NCBI RefSeq assembly: GCF_963675965.1
Contig: NZ_OY780935.1
Coordinates: 1 to 64,000 of the forward strand
Direction of reading: 5' to 3'
DNA length: 64,000 bases
Source: an uncultured Celeribacter sp.
Lineage (GTDB): Bacteria; Pseudomonadota; Alphaproteobacteria; Rhodobacterales; Rhodobacteraceae
The notes under the pieces are model-generated. The model had not been told where the DNA came from and did not search any database. It saw only the letters and a program-made list of their open reading frames with translations. Both the position numbers and the translations under genes were made by a program. The number at the start of each line of letters is the position of its first letter. The stretch's first letter is position 1. Of the stretch, positions 1 to 8,577 are shown one piece after another.

Positions 1-77
1 AGTTCGTCACCCGTGATCCCGCTCCAGATCGTGGACGCTGCGAGCGCGGCGCTGATCAAGGCGATGAATGTCAGCAT
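1..77 (-). CDS. 5' end of an unidentified gene running off the left edge
   Basis: An ATG on the minus strand at 77 is preceded by a good Shine-Dalgarno sequence (GGGAGAT, 5-6 bases upstream) and opens a reading frame that leaves the window after 25 codons. The visible N-terminus begins MLTFIALISAALAAS, which is hydrophobic and resembles a signal peptide or first membrane segment. The product cannot be named from this fragment. Confidence 0.5.
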   Translation of the reverse strand, partial: MLTFIALISAALAASTIWSGITGDE

Positions 78-214
78 GGTATCTCCCACAAGACAGAGAA
101 ATGGCGGAACGCAGACAGGGCGAATTTACATAATCACCACTAAATTAATGAGATTGTTGAATAAGGCCAAGAAGAAACAACTGTAGAATGAAATTCGAGA
201 CGCTTTGGAGGTCA

Positions 215-255
215 ATTGGAAACAGAGTGGATGTTTTTCTGCAACGGTTTCCAAT
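215..255. repeat. inverted repeat just downstream of rlmJ
   Basis: ATTGGAAAC at 215-223 is matched by GTTTCCAAT at 247-255. The pair sits immediately after the rlmJ stop codon. It could form a 9-bp stem with a 23-base loop and may mark the end of that transcript, but there is no clear T-tract. The rest of the 78-256 gap shows no coding potential. Confidence 0.3.
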
Positions 256-256
256 G

Positions 257-1036
257 TCAAAGAGTGGAAAACAGCTCCGTCAGCTGTCTGGCTTCCTCTG
301 ACAGCCCCCAAGGGGCGTTGAGCACGAACAGGCCAGAGCCGATCATGCCATGGCCCTCGCGGGCCGGTGGGAAGCGCACCTCGTGGTGCAAGACATTCGG
401 AAAACCGGCGGCCTTCAGCGCGGTGATCATGCCCTTTTCGGCCTGCGACGTCAGGATCGGATACCAGAGCGCTATGACGCCGACGTTCCATTTGCGATGC
501 AGCTGGACGATGGCGCCGGGCAGGGTGGTATAGTCGCTTTTGATCTCATAGGGCGGATCGATCAGCATCAGGCCCCGCCGCGGTGTCGGCGGCGTCAGGC
601 TCTGGGCAAAGGCCATGCCGTCCTGTTTGACGATATGGCGATGCGACCCGCGCAAGGCCTGGTCCAGCAGTGCATGTTCCTGCGGATGCAGTTCCGCCAG
701 ATGCAGGTGATCGTCAGGCCGCAACAGCGCTGCGGCAATGGCCGGGGAACCGGGATAGATCTCGGGGCCATGGGTGGCTGCAATTCGCGCCCGTGCGCGG
801 CTGTAGGGATGGCTGTCGTCGAACCATTCGGCGACCTTGCCAATGCCTGCCGCGGCCTCGCCGGTCTTGAGCGCCTGCGCCCCGGTGAGATCATACAGCC
901 CGCGCCCGGCGTGGGTTTCGATGTAGCTCAGCGGTTTGTCCTTGCGCGTCATATAGTCCAGCGCCACGGCCAGCAGCGCGTGCTTTTGCACATCCGCCAG
1001 ATTGCCGGCGTGAAACCCGTGTTGATAGGACAGCAT
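257..1036 (-). CDS. rlmJ: 23S rRNA (adenine-2030-N6)-methyltransferase RlmJ
   Basis: The 259-residue product matches the RlmJ family, which uses S-adenosylmethionine to methylate N6 of A2030 in 23S rRNA. Visible marks are the family N-terminus MLSYQHGFHAGNLADV, a SAM-site stretch YIETHAGRG at about residues 38-46, and the N6-adenine methylase motif DPPYE at residues 160-164. I chose the ATG at 1036 because the family begins with this MLSYxHxxHAGN sequence; the frame stays open upstream only as a shadow of the transporter gene. It starts two bases after the stop of the CorC-type gene, so the two are probably co-transcribed. Confidence 0.93.
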   Translation of the reverse strand: MLSYQHGFHAGNLADVQKHALLAVALDYMTRKDKPLSYIETHAGRGLYDLTGAQALKTGEAAAGIGKVAEWFDDSHPYSRARARIAATHGPEIYPGSPAIAAALLRPDDHLHLAELHPQEHALLDQALRGSHRHIVKQDGMAFAQSLTPPTPRRGLMLIDPPYEIKSDYTTLPGAIVQLHRKWNVGVIALWYPILTSQAEKGMITALKAAGFPNVLHHEVRFPPAREGHGMIGSGLFVLNAPWGLSEEARQLTELFSTL

Positions 1037-1038
1037 GC

Positions 1039-2352
1039 TCAGCCGTCTCCGAGCGGGCGAATTTTCAGTTTGGTGATGCGGTTGTCTTTGCGAGCGACCA
1101 CTTCGAAACGGTAGCCATGGAAAGAAAACACCTGTCCCGGATTGGGAATGGTCTGGGCTTCGTGGATCACCAGCCCGGCCATGGTGTTGGCTTCTTCGTC
1201 GGGCAGGTTGCATTCGGTGGAGCGATTGAAGTCGCGGATGGTGATGCCCCCATCCACCACCCATTCGCCGGTGTCCTTGGAGCGCACGGGAACCGCCTCA
1301 GAAGTGTCGAATTCATCGGTGATCTCGCCGACGATCTCTTCCAGAATGTCTTCGAGTGTGATCAGACCCTGCAGCGCGCCGTATTCGTCGACCACCAGCG
1401 CAAAATGCGTGTGGCGTTTGAGGAATTGCCGCATCTGATCGTCAAGCGTGGTGGTCTCCGGCACGAAATAGGGTTTCATCGCGACGCCTGCGACGTCGAA
1501 ATCCTCGATCACCCGCGACCGGCCTTCGCCGGAAATGTGGGTGTTCACCGCCCGCAGCAGGTCCTTAGTGTGCAAGACCCCGATGATATTGTCACGATCC
1601 CCGCGGTAGAGCGGTAGGCGGGTGTGGGGCGATCTGATGCAATAGTCCAGCACCTCGACCGGGGCGAGATCCGCATCGATCATTTCGATCTTGGACCGGT
1701 GCAGCATGATTTCTTCCACTGTGCGTTCGCCCAGATCCAGCGCGCCCAGCAGACGGTCGCGGTCCTCTTTTTGCACCACACCTTCGACATGGCCCAGCGC
1801 GATGGCCCCGGCGATCTCTTCCTTGACCGCCAGCACCCCGGCATCAGGGTCGGTTTTCACGCCGAACAGATGCAGCAATCCACGCACCAGCAGGCGCACG
1901 AAGCTGACGATCGGGGCGAAGACCAGAACGATCATTGCGATCGGCCCGGCGACCCGCGCCGCAGCGGTTTCGGGATTGGTGATGGCATAGGTCTTCGGCA
2001 GAACCTCGGCAAAGATCAGCACCAGTAGGGTCATGATCAGCGTGGCCAGTGGAACACCGTTCGGGCCGAACAGCTTGGTGAACAGGGCGGTGGCCAGCGA
2101 GGTCGCCAGAATGTTCACAAGGTTGTTGCCCAAAAGAACCGATCCGATCAGCCGTTCGCTGTCTTCGGTCACCGACAGCGCCCGTTCGGCGCCCTTTTCG
2201 CCCTTGTCGGCCTGAGAGCGCAGTTTGCCGCGCGAGGCGGCGGTCAGTGCGGTTTCCGATCCGGAAAAGAAACCGGACATGATCAGAAGGGCCGCAATCG
2301 CGGCGGCGGTCAGCCAGAAGCTGGCATCAAAGAGGGAAGCTGTCTCAGTCAT
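1039..2352 (-). CDS. HlyC/CorC (CNNM/CBS) family membrane protein
   Basis: This 437-residue protein has the CorC/CNNM layout. The N-terminal membrane domain (about residues 10-160) contains the SGSETALTA signature. Two CBS domains follow at about 200-330, including a VVDEYG-type stretch, and a C-terminal transporter-associated domain covers about 350-430. Family members are linked to Mg2+/Co2+ efflux or resistance; the substrate here is inferred. It lies between xerD (66 bp upstream, same strand) and rlmJ (2 bp downstream), so it may belong to one transcript with both. Start ATG at 2352 gives MTETASLF and fits family length. Confidence 0.88.
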   Translation of the reverse strand: MTETASLFDASFWLTAAAIAALLIMSGFFSGSETALTAASRGKLRSQADKGEKGAERALSVTEDSERLIGSVLLGNNLVNILATSLATALFTKLFGPNGVPLATLIMTLLVLIFAEVLPKTYAITNPETAAARVAGPIAMIVLVFAPIVSFVRLLVRGLLHLFGVKTDPDAGVLAVKEEIAGAIALGHVEGVVQKEDRDRLLGALDLGERTVEEIMLHRSKIEMIDADLAPVEVLDYCIRSPHTRLPLYRGDRDNIIGVLHTKDLLRAVNTHISGEGRSRVIEDFDVAGVAMKPYFVPETTTLDDQMRQFLKRHTHFALVVDEYGALQGLITLEDILEEIVGEITDEFDTSEAVPVRSKDTGEWVVDGGITIRDFNRSTECNLPDEEANTMAGLVIHEAQTIPNPGQVFSFHGYRFEVVARKDNRITKLKIRPLGDG

Positions 2353-2418
2353 GATCTGGTTATGGGGAGCGTCAGGGACTTACGCAAGGGGCACTGTGTA
2401 AAGTCCCGTGGATCTGGG

Positions 2419-3351
2419 TCAGGATTTAGACAGCGGGTGATGTGTCAGCACCAGCTCTTTCAACCGTTCGTCCAGCACATGGGTGTAGATTTCCGTGGTC
2501 GACAGATCTGCGTGCCCCAGAAGTGTCTGGATGGCGCGCAGATCCGCGCCATGGGCCAGCAGATGAGTCGCAAAAGCATGGCGCAGGGTGTGCGGGGTGA
2601 CCTTGGCCGGGCTGACGCCAGCGCGGACCGAGATCTCCTTGAGCAATTGATAGAAACCGACACGGGTCAGATGTCCGGCTTTCCCGCGCGAGGGAAACAG
2701 GGCGGTGGAGGGCTTGGCGCCTTTTTCGCGTTTGGCGAGGTCCTCGGCGGCATCGCGACAGGCCAGCCAGTCTTTCAGGGCAGCACGGGCCGGGTCTGAC
2801 AGCGGCACCATGCGTTCCTTGCCGCCCTTGCCCCGGATCAGCAACATACGCGGATCGCCACGCGCGCTGGAGACCGGCAGTGAAACCAGTTCGCTCACGC
2901 GCATGCCGGTGGCGTAGAGCAGTTCCATAAGACAGCTGTTGCGCAGGCGGTCGGCGTCACTCCGCCCAAAGTTGCGGCTGGCGTCCAGCAGACGGGTGAC
3001 TTCGTCTTCGCTCAGGGTTTTGGGCAGAGATTTGCTGCGTCCCGGTCCCTTGATCTGAAGGGCGGGGTTGTCGCTGCGCCAGCCTTCCTCATAGGCGAAA
3101 CGGAACAGTTGCTTGATCGAGGACAGCCGTCTGGCACGGGTCGCCTGCGCCAATCCTTCGGCTTCGCAGGCGATGAGATAGGCTTCAATCTGGTCACGGT
3201 CGACGGTGGCAAAATCCGCGCCGCGCCGCGCCAGCCAGTCGGCGAAGCCGATGAGGTCGCGGCCATAGGACAGGCGGGTGTTTTCTGCGGCCCCAAGCTC
3301 GGCCATCTGTGCTTCGGCAAAGCGCGAGATCCACTGGTCGGCAAGGCTCAT
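2419..3351 (-). CDS. xerD: tyrosine recombinase XerD
   Basis: The 310-residue product is a site-specific tyrosine recombinase that resolves chromosome dimers at dif together with XerC. An N-terminal SAM-like core-binding domain (about 5-95) precedes the catalytic domain. Catalytic residues are visible: R151 (in ATGMRVSEL), K175 (RGKGGKER), H254 and R257 (HTLRHAFATHL), H280 (LLGHADLSTT) and Y289 (EIYTHV). Position as a core gene, length and lack of mobile neighbours support XerD over a phage integrase. Its ATG overlaps the stop of the upstream secreted-protein gene by 4 bp, so translation is probably coupled. Confidence 0.93.
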   Translation of the reverse strand: MSLADQWISRFAEAQMAELGAAENTRLSYGRDLIGFADWLARRGADFATVDRDQIEAYLIACEAEGLAQATRARRLSSIKQLFRFAYEEGWRSDNPALQIKGPGRSKSLPKTLSEDEVTRLLDASRNFGRSDADRLRNSCLMELLYATGMRVSELVSLPVSSARGDPRMLLIRGKGGKERMVPLSDPARAALKDWLACRDAAEDLAKREKGAKPSTALFPSRGKAGHLTRVGFYQLLKEISVRAGVSPAKVTPHTLRHAFATHLLAHGADLRAIQTLLGHADLSTTEIYTHVLDERLKELVLTHHPLSKS

Positions 3352-4934
3352 CCGCGCCGCTCCAGCAACAAAAGCTCCAGCGACGCCCGCCGGGCGGTCG
3401 CCTCAAGCCCGACGGCGCGCAGGAACTGGATCGCGTCTGACAATTCGTCCAGATCGCCCGCTGCGCCCCCTTCAAGCAGCTCGATGGCGCGCAGGATTGC
3501 CTCGCCAAGACGGCGTTCGCGCACCAGGCTGGTCAGTCGCACGGGAATGCCCTCGGCGCGAAATCCCGCAGCGATGGCATGGGCGATGGCGCCGCTGGGG
3601 CGCTGCGTTGGCAAATCGCCAAGCGCAACGCCTTTCAGAAACAGCTGGTCACGGCTGAGCTCCCCCTGCCAGCCCAATGCAAGACGTTCATAATCGGGCG
3701 ACAAAAGAGCCACGTCGAAGAGATCGCGCGCAAGCGCACCCTCGTGCGGCAGCGAGGCCAGCCGGGGGGCGAAGAGTTCGGCAAACACGGTTTGCAGCCC
3801 CGCCGCGCGCATCGCCTGCCAGGCTTTTGGCAGGGCGTCGGAAATGGCGTCGACATCGCCGCTGTTCAGAGCCGTTTCAAAGCCCTGTAACGCGTCAATT
3901 CGGTCCCAGATCCCGCCAGAGGCCGCGGGAAGGTGTTCAGACCAGATGCCGAGCCATCGGTTGGGCGACAGCGCACCGACACGGGCCAGACGTTCGGCTG
4001 CGGTCGTCCGCGCCTTCCATCCGCTGATCGGACGCAAATCGGATTGCGCAAAGGCAAGCGGCAGCGGCGTGGTAGGCAGCGGTTCGCCAATCGCCTCGAA
4101 CAGCCGGAAGGTCAGCGGGCTGGGACTGCTGGGCACTGGCAGCGGGGCTTCGCCCTCGAACAGTTCTGGATCCAGAAACCGGGCCAGCAATTCGCCTTGT
4201 TCGGCTGGGATCAGTTCCAGCGCCTCGCCGCTTTCCAGTGTCAGTGCCGCCGCGTCCCAGTCGCCACTGCGGGCCAGACAGAAAATCCGCGCCTGCAGCG
4301 TGGGCGACAGGCCGGGTGTGTGGGTCAGCCGGGCGCAGGCTTCGTCTTCGGTGCCCAGCAGCAGCTTAGTGTCAAAGGCACGGCGGAAGATGGCTGGCGA
4401 GCCAAGGCCCGCGCGCTCCATCAGCGCATCGGCTTCATCGAGCAGGCCTTGCGCCAAAAGCGCGTCGACCCGTGCGAGAAACAGCCGTCCTTCGGTGTCC
4501 GATTGCAGCGGCGGATCCAGTTCTGCAAGAACAAGCGTGTTCAGCAGCCGCCGGGAGGCTGGCAACAGATCTGTGCGCGCAGAGATCGTGGTGATCCGCC
4601 GCGCCAGATCTGTGGCGGTCGATGCCCCCCAGAGATCGCGCGGCAGCCCGGTGACAGAGGTTGGCAAAAGCCCGGTAGCATCCGGCCCCAGAGCATCAAG
4701 AGGAATGACGGTGACTTCTTCAGGCAGGGCGTTTTCTGAAATGTCCGAGGCCTTGGGTGCCGTGTTCGCCGGTTGGCGTGGCGTGTCGATGGTGTCCGAC
4801 AGCCAGTCGATGGCCGAAAGCGGTCGCTCGGCCGCCGCAGGCTGGGCTGCTTGAGCGCGGACCGGTTCTGCCGTCCAGAAGATCAGGGCGGGCAGGGTCA
4901 GCGCGCAGGACAATGTGGTCAGAACCCGCGCCAC
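3348..4934 (-). CDS. secreted or periplasmic hypothetical protein, helical-repeat-like
   Basis: I do not recognise the family. From a GTG at 4934 the product is 528 residues with a signal peptide (RVLTTLSCALTLPALIFW, then a cleavage-like VRAQA). The body is rich in Ala and Leu with many short amphipathic helices, suggesting TPR- or Sel1-like packing, but no repeat unit could be aligned by eye. The frame is open further upstream to 5027, but that part overlaps the 45-codon gene and lacks a signal-peptide start. The gene begins 8 bases after the small membrane gene and overlaps xerD by 4 bp, so the three form one operon. Start choice is moderately sure. Confidence 0.72.
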   Translation of the reverse strand: MARVLTTLSCALTLPALIFWTAEPVRAQAAQPAAAERPLSAIDWLSDTIDTPRQPANTAPKASDISENALPEEVTVIPLDALGPDATGLLPTSVTGLPRDLWGASTATDLARRITTISARTDLLPASRRLLNTLVLAELDPPLQSDTEGRLFLARVDALLAQGLLDEADALMERAGLGSPAIFRRAFDTKLLLGTEDEACARLTHTPGLSPTLQARIFCLARSGDWDAAALTLESGEALELIPAEQGELLARFLDPELFEGEAPLPVPSSPSPLTFRLFEAIGEPLPTTPLPLAFAQSDLRPISGWKARTTAAERLARVGALSPNRWLGIWSEHLPAASGGIWDRIDALQGFETALNSGDVDAISDALPKAWQAMRAAGLQTVFAELFAPRLASLPHEGALARDLFDVALLSPDYERLALGWQGELSRDQLFLKGVALGDLPTQRPSGAIAHAIAAGFRAEGIPVRLTSLVRERRLGEAILRAIELLEGGAAGDLDELSDAIQFLRAVGLEATARRASLELLLLERRG

Positions 4935-4941
4935 GACCGTC

Positions 4942-5079
4942 TCACTGAACTTCGATGGTGACGGGCACCGACACTTCACCACGTTGCGGCGACAGATCGC
5001 CGACATAGGCAAAGCCGATAAAGCCAAGCGCGCCCAAAAGGATGATGATGATCAAAAGGCGAAATAGGAATTTACGCAC
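4942..5079 (-). CDS. small single-pass membrane protein (45 aa)
   Basis: A GTG at 5079 preceded by GGAGG (9 bases upstream) opens a 45-codon frame. The product has a basic N-terminus (VRKFLFR), one hydrophobic segment with LLIIIILLGALGFIGFAYVG, and a short polar tail ending VTIEVQ. It is the first gene of the operon that continues with the 528-residue secreted protein and xerD, and it is divergent from aroK. The function is unknown; the strong ribosome-binding site and tight spacing make it likely to be real. Confidence 0.7.
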   Translation of the reverse strand: MRKFLFRLLIIIILLGALGFIGFAYVGDLSPQRGEVSVPVTIEVQ

Positions 5080-5318
5080 TGCGGTCTGCCTCCGTCCACG
5101 AACGCATGAACGTTCGCTGATGTCTTTGAGATGTTTTGTTCTTGCTCGGGTTTTCGCCGGATTGGCGGTTTTATCCGATTTATATATGGTATTTTCGCAG
5201 AGATCACGCCATTGAGGGGGCGAAATTCTCATCGGCGGGATGTTGCCATGGATCGCAGCAAGGATACAGATGCTTTTGCGCGCTCCGGCAGGTCCGCCCG
5301 CGATTTTTCGGGGAGCAC

Positions 5319-5867
5319 ATGCCCAAGGGACTGAAAAAAACCGTTGCGCTGATCGGGATGATGGGGGCCGGAAAAACCGCTGTGGGCAAGGCTTTGGCCG
5401 CGCGGTTATCGGTGCCGTTTCTCGATTCGGACGCCGAGATCGTCAAGGCAGCCAATATGAGCATTGCCGAAATCTTCGCCCGAGACGGCGAAGCGTTTTT
5501 CCGTCGCCGCGAACGCGAAGTGATTGCCCGGCTTCTGGACAACGAACGCGCGATTCTGTCGACCGGCGGCGGGGCTTTTCTGGCCGAAGACAACCGTCAG
5601 ATGATTGCGGAAAAGGGTGTTGCTGTTTGGCTTAAGGCGGATCTGGACATTCTGTGGAACCGGGTAAAGCACAAGAATACGCGCCCGCTGCTGCGCACGG
5701 CAAATCCCTATCAGACGTTGCGGGATCTGGTGGCAGAACGCGAACCCTTTTACCAGGAGGCGGGCGTCATCGTCGAAGCCGAGCCGGATCTGAGCATCGA
5801 GGCCATGGCGCAAAAGGTGATCGAGGCGCTTCGGGCGCATGGTGATATTCTGGAGGACGATCAATGA
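5319..5867 (+). CDS. aroK: shikimate kinase
   Basis: The 182-residue product phosphorylates shikimate to shikimate 3-phosphate in the common aromatic pathway. The Walker A loop GMMGAGKT lies at residues 13-20, followed by family landmarks DSDAEI, the FRRRE stretch and the glycine-rich STGGGAF. The ATG at 5319 is chosen because GGGAG lies 4-8 bases upstream and the protein then has normal family length; the open frame upstream has no signal. The stop overlaps aroB by 4 bp (ATGA), making an aroK-aroB pair of consecutive-pathway genes. Confidence 0.95.
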   Translation: MPKGLKKTVALIGMMGAGKTAVGKALAARLSVPFLDSDAEIVKAANMSIAEIFARDGEAFFRRREREVIARLLDNERAILSTGGGAFLAEDNRQMIAEKGVAVWLKADLDILWNRVKHKNTRPLLRTANPYQTLRDLVAEREPFYQEAGVIVEAEPDLSIEAMAQKVIEALRAHGDILEDDQ

Positions 5868-6982
5868 CATATCAGACGGTTCATGTGCCTTTGGGAGATC
5901 GGGCCTATGACGTGCGGATCGGGTCAGGGCTTTTGGCTGAGGCAGGCGCACATATCGCGCCGTTTCTGGGCAAAAAGAAAAAAGTCTTTGTGCTGACCGA
6001 TGAAACCGTGGCGGGACTTCATCTGGCGGCGCTGGAGGCCGGTTTGGCAGCCGATGGCATTGAGATGTCTGCGCTGGCGCTGCCGCCGGGGGAGAGCACC
6101 AAATGCTGGGCCGAGTTTTCTCGCGCCGTTGAATGGCTTCTGGCGGAAAAGGTCGAACGGCGCGACATCGTCGTTGCCTTCGGTGGTGGGGTGATCGGCG
6201 ATCTGGCGGGGTTTGCGGCCTCGGTTCTGCGGCGCGGTGTACGCTTCGTGCAGATTCCGACGACTTTGCTGGCGCAGGTGGACAGTTCTGTGGGCGGCAA
6301 GACCGGGATCAACTCTCCTCTGGGTAAGAATCTGATCGGGGCCTTTCATCAGCCCGCGCTGGTTTTGGCTGACATCGACATTCTGGGCACCTTACAGCCG
6401 CGCGACTTTCTTGCGGGCTATGGGGAAGTGCAAAAATACGGCCTGCTGGGAGATGAAATCTTCTTTGAATGGCTCGAGGACAATGGGCCTGCTTTGGCTG
6501 CCGGAGATCGGGAGCTCAGGACCGAAGCCGTGCGCAGGTCGGTTCAGATGAAGGCGGATATTGTCGTGCGCGATGAGACAGAGCAGGGCGACCGGGCGCT
6601 GTTGAACCTTGGTCATACGTTCTGCCACGCGCTGGAGGCGGCGACCGGCTATTCGGATCGCCTGCTGCACGGCGAAGGCGTGGCCATCGGCTGTGCGCTG
6701 GCTTTCGAGCTGTCAGCGCGTTTGGGACTGTGCGCACAAGAGGCGCCAAGCCGGGTGCGCGCCCATCTGAAGGCTATGGGCACGAAATGCGATCTTGCCG
6801 ACATTCCCGGTGATTTGCCCGATGCAAAGGCGCTGGTGGATCTCATGGCGCAGGACAAAAAGGTGATCGACGGGCAGTTGCGATTCATTCTGGCGCGCGG
6901 CATCGGCGACGCCTTTGTCACCACCGATGTGCCGCGCGATGCTGTGCTCAAGGTGATCGAAGACGCTTTGGCGCTGCGATAA
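5864..6982 (+). CDS. aroB: 3-dehydroquinate synthase
   Basis: The 372-residue product converts DAHP to 3-dehydroquinate, the second step of the shikimate pathway, with NAD and a divalent metal. The NAD-binding glycine stretch VAFGGGVIGDLAGF, the PTTLLAQVDSSVGGKTGIN core and the metal-ligand region NLGHTFCHALE are all visible. It is translationally coupled to aroK by a 4-bp ATGA overlap. A short gene follows on the opposite strand. Confidence 0.96.
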   Translation: MTYQTVHVPLGDRAYDVRIGSGLLAEAGAHIAPFLGKKKKVFVLTDETVAGLHLAALEAGLAADGIEMSALALPPGESTKCWAEFSRAVEWLLAEKVERRDIVVAFGGGVIGDLAGFAASVLRRGVRFVQIPTTLLAQVDSSVGGKTGINSPLGKNLIGAFHQPALVLADIDILGTLQPRDFLAGYGEVQKYGLLGDEIFFEWLEDNGPALAAGDRELRTEAVRRSVQMKADIVVRDETEQGDRALLNLGHTFCHALEAATGYSDRLLHGEGVAIGCALAFELSARLGLCAQEAPSRVRAHLKAMGTKCDLADIPGDLPDAKALVDLMAQDKKVIDGQLRFILARGIGDAFVTTDVPRDAVLKVIEDALALR

Positions 6983-6987
6983 GCGTC

Positions 6988-7206
6988 TCAGGAGGTCTTT
7001 TTGCCGGGTTTTGTACTGTTTTTATCAGAGGCAGGGGCGTCACGCGCGGCTTTTTCCTCTTTCGTGAGCTTTGCTCCCCAGACGTTTTTGCTGAGGCCAA
7101 GCTCCGGCGGCATGGGTTTGGTCTTGCCGACCTGAATTTTGCCGCCCTTGGCAAGATAGGCCTCAATGAGCGCGTCATCTGTCGTCGGCTTGGGAACTTT
7201 CTTCAT
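6988..7206 (-). CDS. small conserved-type hypothetical protein (72 aa)
   Basis: I do not recognise a named family. The 72-residue product is hydrophilic and lysine-rich, with no membrane segment or cysteine. The ATG at 7206 is preferred to the GTG nine bases upstream because GAAAGG then has proper spacing. It is transcribed toward aroB, ending 5 bases from the aroB stop. It lies in the same direction as ssb, which is separated from it by a strong terminator hairpin, so it probably has its own promoter in a very short gap or depends on read-through. Confidence 0.55.
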   Translation of the reverse strand: MKKVPKPTTDDALIEAYLAKGGKIQVGKTKPMPPELGLSKNVWGAKLTKEEKAARDAPASDKNSTKPGKKTS

Positions 7207-7228
7207 GTCAGGCACCTTTCGATATTAA

Positions 7229-7254
7229 AAAACCCCGCCGTTTGGCGGGGTTTT
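7229..7254 (-). terminator. rho-independent terminator of ssb (bidirectional hairpin)
   Basis: AAAACCCCGCC (7229-7239) pairs with GGCGGGGTTTT (7244-7254) around a short GTTT loop, with A and T runs on the two sides. It lies directly after the ssb stop codon on the minus strand and can work in both directions. Confidence 0.85.
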
Positions 7255-7261
7255 GACTGTC

Positions 7262-7762
7262 TTAGAACGGGATCTCGTCGTCATCCATCGACGACCGGCC
7301 GCCGCCCGAAGACGGGCCCTGATCGTAGCCGCCAGAGGGGCCTTGGTCATAGCCGCCCGAAGGGCCCTGATCGTAGCCACCTTGGCCGCCGCCTCCCTGA
7401 CCGCCGTCATTTCGACCGTCCAGCAGGGTCAGTTCGCCGCGATAGGGACGCAGGACGACCTCGGTCGAATAGCGGTCCTGTCCGGACTGATCCTGCCATT
7501 TGCGAGTTTCCAGCTGGCCTTCGATATAGACCTTGGAACCTTTGCGCAGATACTGCTCGGCAATACGCGCCAGAGGTTCGGAAAAAATCGCCACCGAATG
7601 CCATTCGGTACGTTCACGGCGTTCGCCAGTGTTGCGATCTTTCCAGTTTTCAGAGGTGGCAATGCGCAGGTTGCACACTTTGCCGCCGTTCTGGAAGGTG
7701 CGCACTTCCGGGTCGCGCCCGAGATTGCCCACGAGGATGACTTTGTTCACGGACCCAGCCAT
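7262..7762 (-). CDS. ssb: single-stranded DNA-binding protein
   Basis: The 166-residue product has an N-terminal OB fold (about 1-110, starting MAGSVNKVILVGNLGRDPE) and ends in the acidic tip DDDEIPF, which recruits replication and repair partners. The linker contains three tandem copies of a GGYDQGPSG-type unit (about 7300-7390), typical of glycine-rich SSB linkers. The ATG at 7762 has AGGGAG upstream; the open frame further upstream has no family match. It stands alone with its own terminator. Confidence 0.95.
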   Translation of the reverse strand: MAGSVNKVILVGNLGRDPEVRTFQNGGKVCNLRIATSENWKDRNTGERRERTEWHSVAIFSEPLARIAEQYLRKGSKVYIEGQLETRKWQDQSGQDRYSTEVVLRPYRGELTLLDGRNDGGQGGGGQGGYDQGPSGGYDQGPSGGYDQGPSSGGGRSSMDDDEIPF

Positions 7763-7933
7763 GCGTTTTCTCCCTGAGATTCTCACGTTAGAGGCACCTT
7801 ACACCATTCCCGCGCCGACATTGAAAGGGCCAATTGACAGAGCCGAAATCCGCTGCTGATTTCGGCGCGCTTGGAAAGTCGCCGGAACCTCTCTATATTG
7901 CGCGCGGACAGTGCATAGGAACGAGGTTATAAG

Positions 7934-8554
7934 ATGGTCTTAACGCAGGCGTGCCGCGTGGCGGTTTTACGTGTCGGCTGGTGTGTGCTGGCGCTGAGCT
8001 CGGGACATCTCGTGGCCCCCACCGAGGCCTTTGCAGAAGACATTTTTTCGACCAAGAACCGGTCTGCGATTTTTAGCTCTCAACTCTCCGTTCTGGATGG
8101 GCGCGCCGCTCAGCAATATTCCAATTCCGTCAGCCTGCAACCCGAACGCCCCGGGGCCTCGGGTGGGACCATGCCCTATATGGGGGCCTATAAGGGGGAA
8201 TGGCTGCCCGTTGCCAGCGCCATGGCGCGCAAGCATCAGGTGCCGACCGATCTGTTCCTGCGGCTGGTGCAGCAGGAAAGCGGCTGGAACCCGAGGGCGC
8301 GCAGCCCCAAAGGCGCCACGGGTCTGGCACAACTGATGCCGGAAACCGCGCGGCGGCTGGGGGTGAATATCAACGACCCGCATCAGAACCTCGAAGGTGG
8401 AGCGCGGTATCTAAGGCAGATGTACAACCGTTTCGGTAACTGGCGGCTGGCGCTTGCGGCCTATAACGCGGGGCCTTTGGCGGTCGAGAAATACGACGGC
8501 ATTCCGCCCTATAAAGAGACGATGAATTACGTGCGGATCATTTACGGGTCGTAA
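7934..8554 (+). CDS. lytic transglycosylase (SLT family), periplasmic
   Basis: The 206-residue product cleaves peptidoglycan glycosidic bonds to form 1,6-anhydro muropeptides. A signal peptide (residues 1-34, ending AFAED) is followed by an SLT domain at about 90-205. The catalytic Glu is E115 in LVQQESGWNP, and the later family motifs GLAQLMPETA, the Asn-rich NINDP stretch and ALAAYNAGP are intact. It is short for the family and has no extra domain. An AGGAACGAGG stretch precedes the ATG. It is divergent from ssb. Confidence 0.9.
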   Translation: MVLTQACRVAVLRVGWCVLALSSGHLVAPTEAFAEDIFSTKNRSAIFSSQLSVLDGRAAQQYSNSVSLQPERPGASGGTMPYMGAYKGEWLPVASAMARKHQVPTDLFLRLVQQESGWNPRARSPKGATGLAQLMPETARRLGVNINDPHQNLEGGARYLRQMYNRFGNWRLALAAYNAGPLAVEKYDGIPPYKETMNYVRIIYGS

Positions 8555-8577
8555 GCGAAGAACGCTCCGCATTCTTT

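Noticed and set aside
7300..7390. Short spaced repeats that could suggest a CRISPR or satellite
   Set aside because: They are codons of the GGYDQGPSG repeats in the SSB linker, with no spacers of constant length.
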